Shown piece by piece: positions 42,741 to 52,643 of a DNA stretch of 64,000 nt (positions within the stretch are counted from its first letter, which is position 1; every line of letters starts with the position of its first letter). The notes beneath the pieces were generated by a model, which saw only the letters and a program-made list of their open reading frames with translations, searched no databases and was not told the DNA's origin. Source of the DNA: Nocardioides marmorisolisilvae (GTDB lineage: Bacteria; Actinomycetota; Actinomycetes; Propionibacteriales; Nocardioidaceae); NCBI RefSeq assembly GCF_031656915.1, contig NZ_CP134227.1:1674001-1738000 (forward strand). The letters run 5' to 3'. The translations under genes were made by a program, and so were the position numbers.

Positions 42741-43811
42741 CTAGAAGTCGATGCCCTCGGGGTCGATGGTGGGGTCGTCGGCGACGAACTCACCCGGAGC
42801 GTCCACGGTCGGGCCGATGCCGAGCTTCTCCAGGATCCGCTTCTCCAGCTCGTTGGCCAGGTCGGGGTTGTCCTTGAGGAAGCCTCGGGCGTTCTCCTTG
42901 CCCTGGCCCAGCTGGTCGCCTTCGTAGGTGTACCAGGCGCCAGCCTTGCGGACGAGCCCCGCCTCGACGCCGACGTCGATCAGGCCACCCTCACGGCTGA
43001 TGCCCTTGCCGTACATGATGTCGAACTCAGCCTGCTTGAACGGCGGGGCGACCTTGTTCTTCACGACCTTGACCCGGGTCCGGTTGCCGACCATGTCGGT
43101 GCCGTCCTTGAGGGTCTCGATGCGGCGTACGTCGAGCCGCACCGAGGCGTAGAACTTCAGCGCCTTGCCGCCGGTGGTGGTCTCCGGCGAGCCGAACATC
43201 ACGCCGATCTTCTCGCGGAGCTGGTTGATGAAGATCATCGTGGTGCCGGCCTGGCTGAGCGCGCCGGTCATCTTGCGCAGCGCCTGACTCATCAGCCGCG
43301 CCTGCAGGCCGACGTGGCTGTCGCCCATCTCGCCCTCGATCTCGGCGCGGGGCACCAGCGCGGCGACCGAGTCGATCACGATCAGGTCCAGCGCACCCGA
43401 GCGGGTCAGCATGTCGGCTATCTCGAGGGCCTGCTCGCCTGAGTCGGGCTGGGAGACCAGCAGCGCGTCGGTGTCGACGCCGAGGGCCTTGGCGTAGTCG
43501 GGGTCGAGCGCGTGCTCGGCGTCGATGAAGGCGACCAAGCCACCGGCGGCCTGGGCGTTGGCCACGGCGTGCAGCGCCACCGTGGTCTTGCCGCTGGACT
43601 CGGGGCCGTAGATCTCCACCACGCGTCCGCGCGGCAGGCCGCCGAGCCCGAGCGCGATGTCGAGCGAGATCGCTCCGGTCGGGATCACCTCGAGCGGCGC
43701 ACGCACCTCGTCGCCCAGCCGCATCACCGAGCCCTTGCCGAACTGCTTCTCGATGTTCGCCAGCGCTGCGTCGAGCGCCTTCTCCTTGTTGCTCTCGGCT
43801 CCAGCGGCCAT
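42741..43811 (-). CDS. recA: recombinase RecA
   Basis: The 356-residue RecA catalyses strand exchange and triggers LexA self-cleavage. Walker A is GPESSGKTT (69-77), Walker B is [10 protein letters not shown], followed by [21 protein letters not shown] (L1 region, in part) and the [14 protein letters not shown]2 region. GAGAGGAC precedes ATG 43811. No intein is present. A LexA box lies 133-148 bp upstream. Confidence 0.98.
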   Translation of the reverse strand: MAAGAESNKEKALDAALANIEKQFGKGSVMRLGDEVRAPLEVIPTGAISLDIALGLGGLPRGRVVEIYGPESSGKTTVALHAVANAQAAGGLVAFIDAEHALDPDYAKALGVDTDALLVSQPDSGEQALEIADMLTRSGALDLIVIDSVAALVPRAEIEGEMGDSHVGLQARLMSQALRKMTGALSQAGTTMIFINQLREKIGVMFGSPETTTGGKALKFYASVRLDVRRIETLKDGTDMVGNRTRVKVVKNKVAPPFKQAEFDIMYGKGISREGGLIDVGVEAGLVRKAGAWYTYEGDQLGQGKENARGFLKDNPDLANELEKRILEKLGIGPTVDAPGEFVADDPTIDPEGIDF

Positions 43812-43943
43812 GATCTGCGTCCTCTCGTGCTGCGGCTTGTCGTCTGCTCCGACGCTAGGGGGCGGCGCCGACAGGTTCGTCCCACGAACCCGGATCTGTG
43901 GACAACGGCCGGTCGACCCCTACCTGTGGAGGACAACGGTAGT

Positions 43944-43959
43944 ACGAACACCTGTTCGA
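43944..43959 (-). promoter_or_regulatory. LexA (SOS) box upstream of recA
   Basis: ACGAACACCTGTTCGA matches the actinobacterial SOS box TCGAAC-N4-GTTCGA with one mismatch. It lies in the 229-bp gap between recA and the MFS gene, upstream of recA. Confidence 0.85.
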
Positions 43960-44040
43960 TCCACGCCCCGGCCCCGGCGTGTCGGACGAGGAATCAGCAG
44001 GACGGTTCGGACGCAGCCGCGGCCGACTCGACGCAAGCCC

Positions 44041-45300
44041 TCAGCGTGCCACCCCGAGCGCCTCGCGCCGGGCGACCAGCACGGCGGCAAGCACGCCCAG
44101 GCTGAGCAGCGCACCGAAGAGGTTCAGCGCCCCGAAGCCGAGCTCCTGCATCACCACGCCGGCCAGGGCCGCCGCGACGGCAGCCGCCCCGTTCATGCAC
44201 AGGTCGGCGGCCCCCTGGACGTCGGTGCGCGCAGCCAGCGGGGTCGACTCGGTCAGCATCGCCGAGCCGGCCACGGTCGAGCAGGACCAGCCCACCCCGA
44301 GCAGCAGCAGGCCGATCCCGATCCGCCACGAGGCCCCCATCGGCGAGGTGCCACACAGCAGCATCGCCACCAGCAGGATGCCGGCGCCGGCCACCAGCAC
44401 CAACGTACGCCCGAAGCGGTCGGCGGCCCAGCCGACCAGCGGGGAGAAGAAGTACATGCCCAGCACGTGCACGCTGACGACGATCCCGATGACCTCCAGC
44501 TGAGCGCCGCCGTGGTGCATGTGCAGCGGGGTCATCACCATCACCGCGACCATCACCGCGTGCCCCGCCGAGATCGCCAGGATCCCGGCGGCCACGCCCG
44601 GGTGCGTCGTGACGACCTCGCGGACCCGGCCCCACGAGGTGCCCGGCCGGACGACGTCGACCTGACCCGCGCGCTCCCGCGCCACGAGAAGGGGGTCCGG
44701 CCGCAGCGCGACCGCGACCACGACCACCGCGAGCAGCACCGCGACCACCGAGAACGCGAAGGGACCGGTGAGGCGGGGCAGTCCGAGGTCCACCGCGACC
44801 GTGCCTGAGGGACCGGTCAGATTGGGCCCGAGGACCGCGCCGACGCTGGTCGCCCACAGCACCACGGCGAGCGCCCGGGCGCGGGTCCTCGGGGTGGCCA
44901 GATCGGCGGCGGCGTATCGCGACTGGTAGTTCGAGGCGCTGTTCGCGCCCAGGAGGAGCCCGCCGAGCAAGAGCACCGGGAACGACCGGACCGCCCCGCC
45001 CAGCACACAGGCCGCCGCGCCGACGGCACCGACGAGGTAGCCGACCACCAGCCCGGTACGCCGGCCGTGGCGCCCCATCAGCGACGCGAGCAGGAAGGAC
45101 GCGACTGCGGCGCCGAGCACCTGAGCGGTCTGCACCAGCCCGGCCAGCGCCTTCGATCCGGACACCTCCTCGGCCAGCACCGCCGCTACCGCGACGCCGA
45201 TGGTGCTGCCGAGACCGCCCAGCGCCTGGCTGACCACCAGCACCCCCAGGGTCCGGCGCTGCACCGGGTCGGTGGCCCGTGGCGCCTCGGACTCAGCCAC
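44041..45300 (-). CDS. MFS transporter
   Basis: GTG 45300 gives 419 residues and 12 predicted helices with a loop between helices 6 and 7. LMGRHGRRTGLVVGY after helix 2 and AADRFGRTLVLVAG in the second half are the MFS A-motifs. It resembles drug/metabolite exporters; the substrate is unknown. It is the last gene of a five-gene operon, overlapping the NUDIX stop by 8 bp. Confidence 0.9.
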   Translation of the reverse strand: MAESEAPRATDPVQRRTLGVLVVSQALGGLGSTIGVAVAAVLAEEVSGSKALAGLVQTAQVLGAAVASFLLASLMGRHGRRTGLVVGYLVGAVGAAACVLGGAVRSFPVLLLGGLLLGANSASNYQSRYAAADLATPRTRARALAVVLWATSVGAVLGPNLTGPSGTVAVDLGLPRLTGPFAFSVVAVLLAVVVVAVALRPDPLLVARERAGQVDVVRPGTSWGRVREVVTTHPGVAAGILAISAGHAVMVAVMVMTPLHMHHGGAQLEVIGIVVSVHVLGMYFFSPLVGWAADRFGRTLVLVAGAGILLVAMLLCGTSPMGASWRIGIGLLLLGVGWSCSTVAGSAMLTESTPLAARTDVQGAADLCMNGAAAVAAALAGVVMQELGFGALNLFGALLSLGVLAAVLVARREALGVAR

Positions 45301-45838
45301 CGCCACCGACGCGCCCCAGCTGTGCGTAGTCGCCGACACCGCACTCGGCGAGCAGTCCGAGCAGTTGCCGTGTATCGGGAACGAACGCGCGCTCCGGGTC
45401 CGCGAGCAGCTCGGCCAGCTCGGCCAGGGTGCGCCAGCCTCCCTCGGCGACCTCCTCGGGCTGGTGCCGGACCGCACCGTTCCAGACCGCCTCGAAGACG
45501 TGCTCGAAGCAACGGGTCGTGCCGTCCTCATAGAGATGGCTGCCGAGGGGGTGGAGCGGGACGCCCGCGATGCCGAGCTCCTCGGCGAGCTCGCGACGGG
45601 CGGACTCCATCGGATCCTCGCCCGAGCGCAGCACACCGCCGGCAGCCGCATCCCAGTGCCCCGCGGCCCAGTCCTTGGTGTCCGTGCGCCGGTGCACGTA
45701 GATCCGGCCGGCGCGGTCCCGGACCAGCACGGCGGTGGCTGCGTGCCGCAGGTTGCGGGCGCGCACCTCGGCGCGGTCCGCCACTCCGACCACCGTGCCC
45801 ACGGCATCGACCAGGGCGACCTGCTCGTCGGCGCTCAC
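45293..45838 (-). CDS. NUDIX hydrolase
   Basis: GTG 45838, overlapping the DUF3046 stop (GTGA), gives 181 residues. The Nudix box AAGGVLRSGEDPMESARREL-AEELG is complete and RHAATAVLVRDRAGRIYVHRR precedes it, as in the IPP isomerase-like Nudix proteins. It may act on isoprenoid or nucleotide diphosphates. Fourth of five overlapping genes. Confidence 0.9.
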   Translation of the reverse strand: MSADEQVALVDAVGTVVGVADRAEVRARNLRHAATAVLVRDRAGRIYVHRRTDTKDWAAGHWDAAAGGVLRSGEDPMESARRELAEELGIAGVPLHPLGSHLYEDGTTRCFEHVFEAVWNGAVRHQPEEVAEGGWRTLAELAELLADPERAFVPDTRQLLGLLAECGVGDYAQLGRVGGGG

Positions 45839-46029
45839 CGCTCGCCCGGCGGCAGCTCGAGGGCGGCCCACACCGCCCGCCACACCTGCTTGGCCGGCTC
45901 ACCGGCCGCCAGGGCCTCGGCGACGGTGCGGCCCCCGAGCTCGGGAAGCACCTGCTGGCTGGCCCAGACCCGCGCGTAGGACGAGCCCAGGGCCTCCTCC
46001 ATCCGGCGCCAGAACTCGGTGTGCCTCAT
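45835..46029 (-). CDS. DUF3046 family small protein
   Basis: The 64-residue protein (RHTEFWRRMEEALGSSYARVWA ... PAKQVWRAVWAALELP) matches DUF3046, an actinobacterial family usually found near recA, as here. Function unknown. Both ends overlap neighbours by 4 nt (ATGA with the methyltransferase stop, GTGA with NUDIX). Confidence 0.92.
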   Translation of the reverse strand: MRHTEFWRRMEEALGSSYARVWASQQVLPELGGRTVAEALAAGEPAKQVWRAVWAALELPPGER

Positions 46030-46649
46030 CGATGCTCCGATCCGGTGGGCGCTGCGGTGGCGACCACGTCGAGCCAGCGGTCACGGGCGCTCTCGGTCTG
46101 GTTGACCACCTCGACGGTCCAGCCGGCTCCGGCGAGCACCTCGCGCAGCGGTTGCTCCCGCCAGTAGGTGAAGTGCCGGGGTGCGGCCACCTTGCCATGC
46201 GTCGACCAGGCCTCGCCGTCCCCCTCCTTCACACTGAGGAACAGCACGCCTCCCGGCCTCGTCACCGCCGCCAGCCTCGCCAGCACCGTGGCCAGGTCGT
46301 CGCGGGCGACATGCAGCAGCGCGGCATTGCTCCACACCGCGTCCCACGGACCGCCGAGGTCATCGACGAGCGGATCGACCACGTCGGCGTCGTGGCCGTC
46401 CGCGCGGAGCAGGTCGACGAAGGCCGGGGTGATGTCGGTGCGACGTACGACGAGGCCTGCCGCCTCCAGCGCGCACGCGTCCCGGCCGGGTCCGCTGCCG
46501 ATCTCGAGCACCTCGGCGCCCTCCCCCACCCTGGCGACGAAGGCCGCGATGTCGAAGCGCACCTGGGTGGGCAGGCCCGGCGTCGCAGCAGCGTACGCCG
46601 CCGCAAAGGACTGGTAGGCCTCGACGGTGGCCCGGCGGGGGTCGGTCAC
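46026..46649 (-). CDS. class I SAM-dependent methyltransferase
   Basis: GTG 46649 gives 207 residues. Motif I is VLEIGSGPGRDA (47-58), with later WDAVWSNAALLHVARDD and GGVLFLSVKEGDGEAWSTHG typical of Methyltransf_11/25. The substrate is unknown. It starts within the DinB-like stop (GTGA) and ends within the DUF3046 start. Confidence 0.9.
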   Translation of the reverse strand: MTDPRRATVEAYQSFAAAYAAATPGLPTQVRFDIAAFVARVGEGAEVLEIGSGPGRDACALEAAGLVVRRTDITPAFVDLLRADGHDADVVDPLVDDLGGPWDAVWSNAALLHVARDDLATVLARLAAVTRPGGVLFLSVKEGDGEAWSTHGKVAAPRHFTYWREQPLREVLAGAGWTVEVVNQTESARDRWLDVVATAAPTGSEHR

Positions 46650-47170
46650 CCGGTGCCGCCGACGTCCCAGAGGTGGTGCACGACGTCGTGCAGGTGGTAG
46701 CGACCGAGGGTGTCGACCGTGAACACCGAACCGTCGCTGCGTCGGCCGGTGCGCTGCCATGCGTCATCCGGCACGGCACCGTAGGCCGCCGCCGCCGCAT
46801 CGGCCGCCGTGAGCAGGTCCACGAGGACTGCGTCGGCGGGCTGCTCGTCGTACCGCGCCGAGACCGCGGTCTCGTCCTGGTCCCAGTTCGCGAACGTCGG
46901 GTCCACCTGCTCGAGCATCAGCCGCACCCGCGCCGCGAAGAGCCGGTGCACGTCGCGGACATGGCAGGCGTACTCGAGGGGCGACCAGATGTTGTCCGCT
47001 GGCCGGACCGCGGCGTCGTCACCGGCCAACACCTCGCGCCACCCCGCAGCATTCGCCTGCAGCAGCCCGGGAAGGCGTCCGGGCGTCGCCCGGGCCGCGT
47101 CGAAGGCGCAGTCCGGGCACGGTCTGCTCAGTACCCAGGTCCAGTCCTTGGTGTCCGGTTCGATCGGCAT
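46646..47170 (-). CDS. DinB-like metal-binding protein
   Basis: ATG 47170 gives 174 residues. The four-helix DinB fold is suggested by WSPLEYACHVRDVHRLFAARV and the late YHLHDVVHHLWDV, whose histidines would bind a metal; CPDC near the start is an extra motif. Members include mycothiol- and bacillithiol-dependent transferases, and actinobacteria use mycothiol. First gene of the five-gene operon. Confidence 0.82.
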   Translation of the reverse strand: MPIEPDTKDWTWVLSRPCPDCAFDAARATPGRLPGLLQANAAGWREVLAGDDAAVRPADNIWSPLEYACHVRDVHRLFAARVRLMLEQVDPTFANWDQDETAVSARYDEQPADAVLVDLLTAADAAAAAYGAVPDDAWQRTGRRSDGSVFTVDTLGRYHLHDVVHHLWDVGGTG

Positions 47171-47359
47171 GGAGGCAATCCTGTCAGCCGTCGGCGATGA
47201 TCCGGACATCGACGCCGGCCGGGCGCACGCTCGAGCGCTGGATCGACGTGATGCCCGCGGACCATCGTGGACGATCGGGAGAAGTTCTCCGAAAGTCTGA
47301 ACGGCCGGGCTCATCCGATGCTCTGATTCCCCCTGGGGGAGACGTCGAGAGGCACGCCC

Positions 47360-50300
47360 ATGAAGCCCAGGACCCAGATCCGCCGAACCGTCACCGTCGT
47401 GACGGTCGTGGCCGTGCTGTGCGCCCTCGCCGGGCTCGCGGTGGCGAGACCCTGGCAAGGGTCCCCCCACCGACCCGCCCCCTTAGGGATCGGCAGCGAC
47501 CCGGACGCTCCGGCGGGACACCCGATCGACGCGGACAAGTACCTCGCCGCCCGGTCGGCGTTCGCCCGGGCGCGGTTCGGCGATCCGTTGGCCGACGGGC
47601 ACCGCGATCTGCGAGCGGTCGCGGTGCGCCAGCTGCACCGGGCCCAGGCGCAGCAGGCGGACGCCGGGAGCGCCGCCGGTCCCGGTCAGCCCGGGGCGGC
47701 CGGCGCGCCACAGAGCGCCACAGCGGCGGCGGCCGACGAGGCCTGGACCGCGATCGGACCGAACGGGCTTCCCAACGGCCAGACCATCGGCAACGAGGTT
47801 CCGGTCTCCGGACGCGCGACGTCCATCGCGGTCGACCCCACCAACGCGGACATCGTCTACATCGGCACCGCGAACGGCGGCGTCTTCCGGACGACGAACG
47901 GCGGCACGGACTGGGTGCCCATCCTCGACCAGGCACAGTCGTTGGCGATCGGCGCCCTGGCGCTCGCCCCGAGCGACCCCACCACCTTGTACGTCGGCAC
48001 CGGCGAGGCCAGCGGATCGGGCGACTCCTACGCCGGCGTCGGGCTCTACCGGATCGCGAACGCCCGCACCACCGCAGAGGCAGTCGGGCCGATCAACCCC
48101 ACGGTCACGTTCGGCGGCGCCCGCGTGCCCGCGTTCCGCGGATCCTCCATCTCACGCATCCTGGTCAGCGCGACCGATCCCGGAACCGTGGTGGTCACCT
48201 CCGGATACGGCTGGGTCGGCAATGGACACGCCGCCGACCCCCAACGGTGGGCCGAGGGGATCTTCCGCTCGACGAACGCCGACGCCGCGGCCGGAGACGT
48301 CTCGTTCACCCCGATGATGGTGCCCGGCCAGGGTCCCGAGCAGGGAGCCGACGTGGCAGCGCTTGCTCCCGACCTGGGCATCCTGCTCGTCTCGGTCACC
48401 GACCAGTCCGGCGACGGCAGCGGCGGGATCTGGCGGGTGACCGGCGCCTTCGGGACTCCGACCTGGACCAACGAGCTGCCGCTCGCCACCGGCGACCAGG
48501 CGCACCTCGCAGTCAATGGCGCCGTCGCCTATGCCTACAGCGCCGGAAGCACCCACGGTGATCTGCGCACCTCCACCGACGGCGGCCTCACCTGGACGAC
48601 CTCGAGTGCCCCGATGGCGAAGGAAGTCTGCGGTGGGCAGTGCCGGTACGACAGCCCGGTCGCGGTCGATCCCGCCGACGCGCAGCACCTGCTGCTCGGC
48701 GGCTCAGCCGACAGCTACCCGAGCCACATCCTGGTCGAGTCCAGCGACGGCGGGATCACCTCCGACAACGGCACCCACACCACCCACCTGCACGCGGACA
48801 ACCACGCGATCGCCTTCGCTCCGCACAGTCCCTCCGGTCAGACCGTGGTGTGGGATGCCACCGATGGCGGGGTCTTCAAGTCGGTCGACGGCGGTCTGAG
48901 CTGGACGAGCGAGAACACCCCCGGCCTGAACACCCTGCAGTTCGAGAGCCTTGCGGTCGCGCCGTACGACCCCGACATCACCATCGGGGGCACCCAGGAC
49001 AACGGCACCGAGGAGCACACCGGACCGGATCCTTCCGCCTGGAGCCGGGTCGACTGGGGAGACGGCGGCTTCGCGCTGGTCGACTCCCATTCGACGGCCG
49101 CTTCGCAGACCTTCTACCACACCTACTTCAACGCGACCGGCAGCGTGATCGGGCTGGCCCGCTGGCGCAGCACCGACGGCTACCGGTTGGGTGAGGGCAA
49201 CTGGTCCCTCCTCGGCTGCGGCGGCTCGTCCAACGGCATCTCCTGCTCGGACAACACACTCTTCTACGCACCGATGGCGCTCGGACCCGGCAGCCCGAAC
49301 GACACCGTCTACTTCGGCACGGACCGGCTCTACCGCTCGACCGACCAGGGCTCGTCGATGAGCGTGGTCGGCAGCTCGGGCGCCATCGACGGAGCCCACG
49401 TGTCCGCGATCGCGATCGCGCCGACCGACGACAGCGAGCGGCTGGTCGGCCTCGATGACGGCTCGGTGTGGCTCTCGACCGGCACCGGCCCCCTGACGAA
49501 GCTGGCCGGCCCCTGGCCGACCACGCAGGGCGACCCCGCCGAGGGCACCTACATCTCCTCGCTCGCCATCGACCCGACCGATCCGCAACGGGCCTACGTG
49601 GTGCTGGGCGACTTCCTCCAGGGCGCCGACCTGCACGTGTGGTCCACCTCGGACCTGCTCTCGGCAGACCCCACGTGGACGGCGGGCACCGGGCTGCCCG
49701 ACATCCCGGTCAACTCCGTGGTGATCGACCCACGGACCCCGGCCGACGTCTTCGTCGGCACCCAGATCGGCGTCTACGCCTCGGCCGACCACGGCGCAAC
49801 CTGGCAGCCCTTCGGGACCGGTCTTCCGGTCGTCCCGGTGGTGCAGATGGCGGTGGCCTCCCCGGGCACCGCGGGCGAGGCACTCCGGGTCGCCACCCAC
49901 GGCAGGGGCATCTGGCAACTGCCGCTCCCGGTGCTCAAGCATCTCGACTCGGTGACCGTCACACCGTCGAGCGCGACGATCGCCAAGGGCCAGGTCGAGC
50001 AGTACGACGCCGTCGCGAACTTCTCCGACGGATCGACGACCGACGTGACCGGCTCGGCCACCTGGTCCACAAGCGACACCTCAGTGGCCACCATCGGCGC
50101 CACCACCGGTCTGGCCCACGGTGTGGGGGTCGGCAGTGGGATCACCGTGACCGCGACGTACCAGAGCAAGTCTGGAACCGCCGGACTCACCGTCGACCCC
50201 CACCAGCTGACCACCATCACCGTCACCCCGCCGACCTCCACCATCGTCGCGGGCCGGCATGTCGCGCTCCGGGCAACCGGCGGGTACACCGACGGCCAGA

Positions 50301-50983
50301 CCGCCGACGTCACTGACAGCGTGACCTGGAAGTCTGCCGAGCCGAGTGTCGCCACGGTGAGCACCTCCGGCACCGTGACCGGTGCGGCTGAGGGCGGCCC
50401 GGTGACGATCACCGCGGCCAGTGGGTCGGCGCACGGGTCCGCCCAAGTGACCGTGTCCCCGGCGACGTTGACCTCACTGACGGTCGCATCGACGCACGCC
50501 ATCAGGCTGGTGGGCCAGAAGCAGCCCTTCGTCGCCACCGGTCACTACAGCGACGGCTCGACGAAGGTCCTCACCGCCACGGTGCAGTGGTCCACTAGCG
50601 CACCGCGGGTCGCGACCGTGGTGCCCAGCGGTACCGGCGCCGGCGTCACGACGGCGCGCTACCCCGGCCGCACCACGATCCGAGCAGTGCTCGGCAGCCT
50701 GTCCGGCTCGGCCCGTCTCGTGGTGCGCGCCCCCCGCCCCAAGGTGTCGTCCTTCTCACCGAGGCACGGGAAGGCAGGCACGAAGCTCACCGTGAAGGGC
50801 TCGTACTTCTACCCGGGCACCGCTCTCGTGGTCCGGATCGGCAAGATGAGGGCGACCCACGTCAAGGCGCTCTCCTCTCAGAGGCTGACCTGCAAGGTGC
50901 CCGCGCACGCGAAGTCGGCCCACGTCTTCGTCACCACCCAGGGCGGGACCGGCAAGAGCCGGACGAAGTTCAAGGTGCGCTGA
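47360..50983 (+). CDS. large secreted beta-propeller protein with Ig-like and IPT domains
   Basis: The 1207-residue product has an N-terminal signal/membrane segment (about 8-29). Residues 125-860 contain sialidase/VPS10-type repeats (for example GGVFRTTNGGTDWVPI, GVFKSVDGGLSWTSE, GVYASADHGATWQPF; the SxDxGxxW Asp-box pattern). Three Big_2-like domains follow (about 860-945, 950-1035, 1037-1120), then an IPT/TIG domain (1125-1207). No cell-wall anchor is seen, so it may be released. It could be a glycan-binding or glycosidase-like protein; the Arg triad of true sialidases was not found. Confidence 0.85.
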   Translation: MKPRTQIRRTVTVVTVVAVLCALAGLAVARPWQGSPHRPAPLGIGSDPDAPAGHPIDADKYLAARSAFARARFGDPLADGHRDLRAVAVRQLHRAQAQQADAGSAAGPGQPGAAGAPQSATAAAADEAWTAIGPNGLPNGQTIGNEVPVSGRATSIAVDPTNADIVYIGTANGGVFRTTNGGTDWVPILDQAQSLAIGALALAPSDPTTLYVGTGEASGSGDSYAGVGLYRIANARTTAEAVGPINPTVTFGGARVPAFRGSSISRILVSATDPGTVVVTSGYGWVGNGHAADPQRWAEGIFRSTNADAAAGDVSFTPMMVPGQGPEQGADVAALAPDLGILLVSVTDQSGDGSGGIWRVTGAFGTPTWTNELPLATGDQAHLAVNGAVAYAYSAGSTHGDLRTSTDGGLTWTTSSAPMAKEVCGGQCRYDSPVAVDPADAQHLLLGGSADSYPSHILVESSDGGITSDNGTHTTHLHADNHAIAFAPHSPSGQTVVWDATDGGVFKSVDGGLSWTSENTPGLNTLQFESLAVAPYDPDITIGGTQDNGTEEHTGPDPSAWSRVDWGDGGFALVDSHSTAASQTFYHTYFNATGSVIGLARWRSTDGYRLGEGNWSLLGCGGSSNGISCSDNTLFYAPMALGPGSPNDTVYFGTDRLYRSTDQGSSMSVVGSSGAIDGAHVSAIAIAPTDDSERLVGLDDGSVWLSTGTGPLTKLAGPWPTTQGDPAEGTYISSLAIDPTDPQRAYVVLGDFLQGADLHVWSTSDLLSADPTWTAGTGLPDIPVNSVVIDPRTPADVFVGTQIGVYASADHGATWQPFGTGLPVVPVVQMAVASPGTAGEALRVATHGRGIWQLPLPVLKHLDSVTVTPSSATIAKGQVEQYDAVANFSDGSTTDVTGSATWSTSDTSVATIGATTGLAHGVGVGSGITVTATYQSKSGTAGLTVDPHQLTTITVTPPTSTIVAGRHVALRATGGYTDGQTADVTDSVTWKSAEPSVATVSTSGTVTGAAEGGPVTITAASGSAHGSAQVTVSPATLTSLTVASTHAIRLVGQKQPFVATGHYSDGSTKVLTATVQWSTSAPRVATVVPSGTGAGVTTARYPGRTTIRAVLGSLSGSARLVVRAPRPKVSSFSPRHGKAGTKLTVKGSYFYPGTALVVRIGKMRATHVKALSSQRLTCKVPAHAKSAHVFVTTQGGTGKSRTKFKVR

Positions 50984-51024
50984 CCCGGCTCGGCAGACGC
51001 CGGGCCCGGCCAGCCCATTCAGGC

Positions 51025-51828
51025 TCAGGTGAGCAGCAGCGTGTCCAGCCGCCGCCGTACGACAGCGAGGCCGGCCAGGCCCATCAGCACCAGGTAGACC
51101 ACGGAGAGACCCGACTCCCAGGAGAGCGACCCGGTCGTGAGCTCGCGCATCAGCACCACGCCACGGTAGAGCGGGGTCGCCTCGACCACCCACTGCACAC
51201 CGGTCGGGAACGCCGACAGCGGGAAGAACGTGGCGGAGAAGAGGAACAGCGGGAGTGTGCCCAAGGTGATGTAGTCGAAGTCCTGCCACGACCGCATGTA
51301 GGTGGTCAGCGCCATCGCCGCACCACCGAACGCCATCGCCACCAACAGCGCCGCCGGCAGCGCGAGCACCGCCCACCACGAGTGCACCAGCCCCATCGCC
51401 ACCATCACCAGCAGGAACGCCGCGGAGTAGACGCCTCCGCGCAGCAGCGACCAGACCAGCTCGCCGCGCGCGACGTCACGGGTGGTCAGCGGGGTGGCCA
51501 GCCACTGCTCGAAGAGCTTGTCGAACTTCAGGTGGTGATAGAAGTTGAAGGTCGCGTCGAAGAGCGCGCCGTTCATCGCCGACGCGGCCAGCATGCCTGG
51601 AGCGACGAACTCGGCGTAGGGCACCGGGTGGCCGCCGAACTCGAAGCCGTGTACCAGCTTGCCGACACCGATGCCGATCGAGAACAGGTAGAACACCGGC
51701 TCCAGGAACCCGGTGAGGAAGGCGATCCAGGAGCGCCGGAAGACGAGGTACTTGCGGTGCAGGATCCGGGTGGTGGTGAAGACGGCGCCTCCCGGCGTAC
51801 CCCGCTCCAGCGCCGCGCTCCCGCTCAT
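51025..51828 (-). CDS. ABC-2 type transporter permease (NodJ/DrrB-like), second subunit
   Basis: The 267-residue protein has six helices and the ABC-2 exporter pattern (FLTGFLEPVFYLFSIGIGVG; LPLFLFSATFFPLSAFP). ATG 51828 overlaps the preceding permease stop (ATGA). With the adjacent permease and ATPase it forms an exporter of the NodIJ/DrrAB class, which move lipids, polysaccharides or drugs. Confidence 0.9.
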   Translation of the reverse strand: MSGSAALERGTPGGAVFTTTRILHRKYLVFRRSWIAFLTGFLEPVFYLFSIGIGVGKLVHGFEFGGHPVPYAEFVAPGMLAASAMNGALFDATFNFYHHLKFDKLFEQWLATPLTTRDVARGELVWSLLRGGVYSAAFLLVMVAMGLVHSWWAVLALPAALLVAMAFGGAAMALTTYMRSWQDFDYITLGTLPLFLFSATFFPLSAFPTGVQWVVEATPLYRGVVLMRELTTGSLSWESGLSVVYLVLMGLAGLAVVRRRLDTLLLT

Positions 51829-52643
51829 GTGACCAGCCGCTTCCTCAGCCGCTGCACCGCGAGCCAGCCGCCGCCGACGGCGAAGACCAGCAGGTAGGCC
51901 ACGTGGTACGCCGCGGCGCCGGCGTCGAACCCACCCACGGTGAGCATCCGGGTCAGGTCGACGCCCTGCCACAGCGGGGTGACCCGGGCCAGCCATTCCA
52001 GCGCCGGACCGAGGTTGCTGATCGGGAAGAACGCGCCAGAGAAGAGGAACAGCGGGATCATCCCGATCCGGAACAGCAGGGTCAGGCCGTCCTCGGAGCG
52101 CAGCGAGCTGGTGAAGGCGAAGATCGGTGCGGCGAAGCCCATCCCGAGGAGCAGCTGGACGAGGAACGCACCGATCACCCCGCCGACGCTCGCATAGACC
52201 CCGAACGGCGCCAGCACCAGCAGGAACACCACGCTGACCGTCGCCACCCGGAACAGCACGAAGCCGAGCTGGCCCAGCACGATGTCGGAGACCTCGAGCG
52301 GCGTAGCCACCATGCTGAAGTAGACGCGATGCCACTTGACCATGTCCATCACCGGCCAGGTGACCTCGCCGAACACCGTGGTCATCGTCTGCGCGCAGAC
52401 CATCCCGGGCGCGACGAACGCGAGGTAGGAGCTGGCTCCGTCGAGGCTCGTGGGCCCGGCGGTCACGAACTTGCCGAGCAGCACCCCCATCGCCAGTGCG
52501 TAGAGCAACGGGGTGATGAACGACGAGATCACCGTCCCGCGCCAGGTCCGCCGGTAGACCGTCGCCCAGTAGTCGAAGAGGTTGACCACGCGTGGTCCGC
52601 TGCGCGGCTGCGCGGGGGGTACGTCGGTGACCTCTGCCATCAC
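51825..52643 (-). CDS. ABC-2 type transporter permease, first subunit
   Basis: The 272-residue protein has six helices (VISSFITPLLYALAMGVLLGKFV; IPLFLFSGAFFPISNLGPALEWLA, each in part) and pairs with the downstream permease; the two are related but not identical, so the channel is a heterodimer. GTG 52643 overlaps the ATPase stop; ATG 52640 is an alternative start. Confidence 0.9.
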   Translation of the reverse strand: MMAEVTDVPPAQPRSGPRVVNLFDYWATVYRRTWRGTVISSFITPLLYALAMGVLLGKFVTAGPTSLDGASSYLAFVAPGMVCAQTMTTVFGEVTWPVMDMVKWHRVYFSMVATPLEVSDIVLGQLGFVLFRVATVSVVFLLVLAPFGVYASVGGVIGAFLVQLLLGMGFAAPIFAFTSSLRSEDGLTLLFRIGMIPLFLFSGAFFPISNLGPALEWLARVTPLWQGVDLTRMLTVGGFDAGAAAYHVAYLLVFAVGGGWLAVQRLRKRLVT

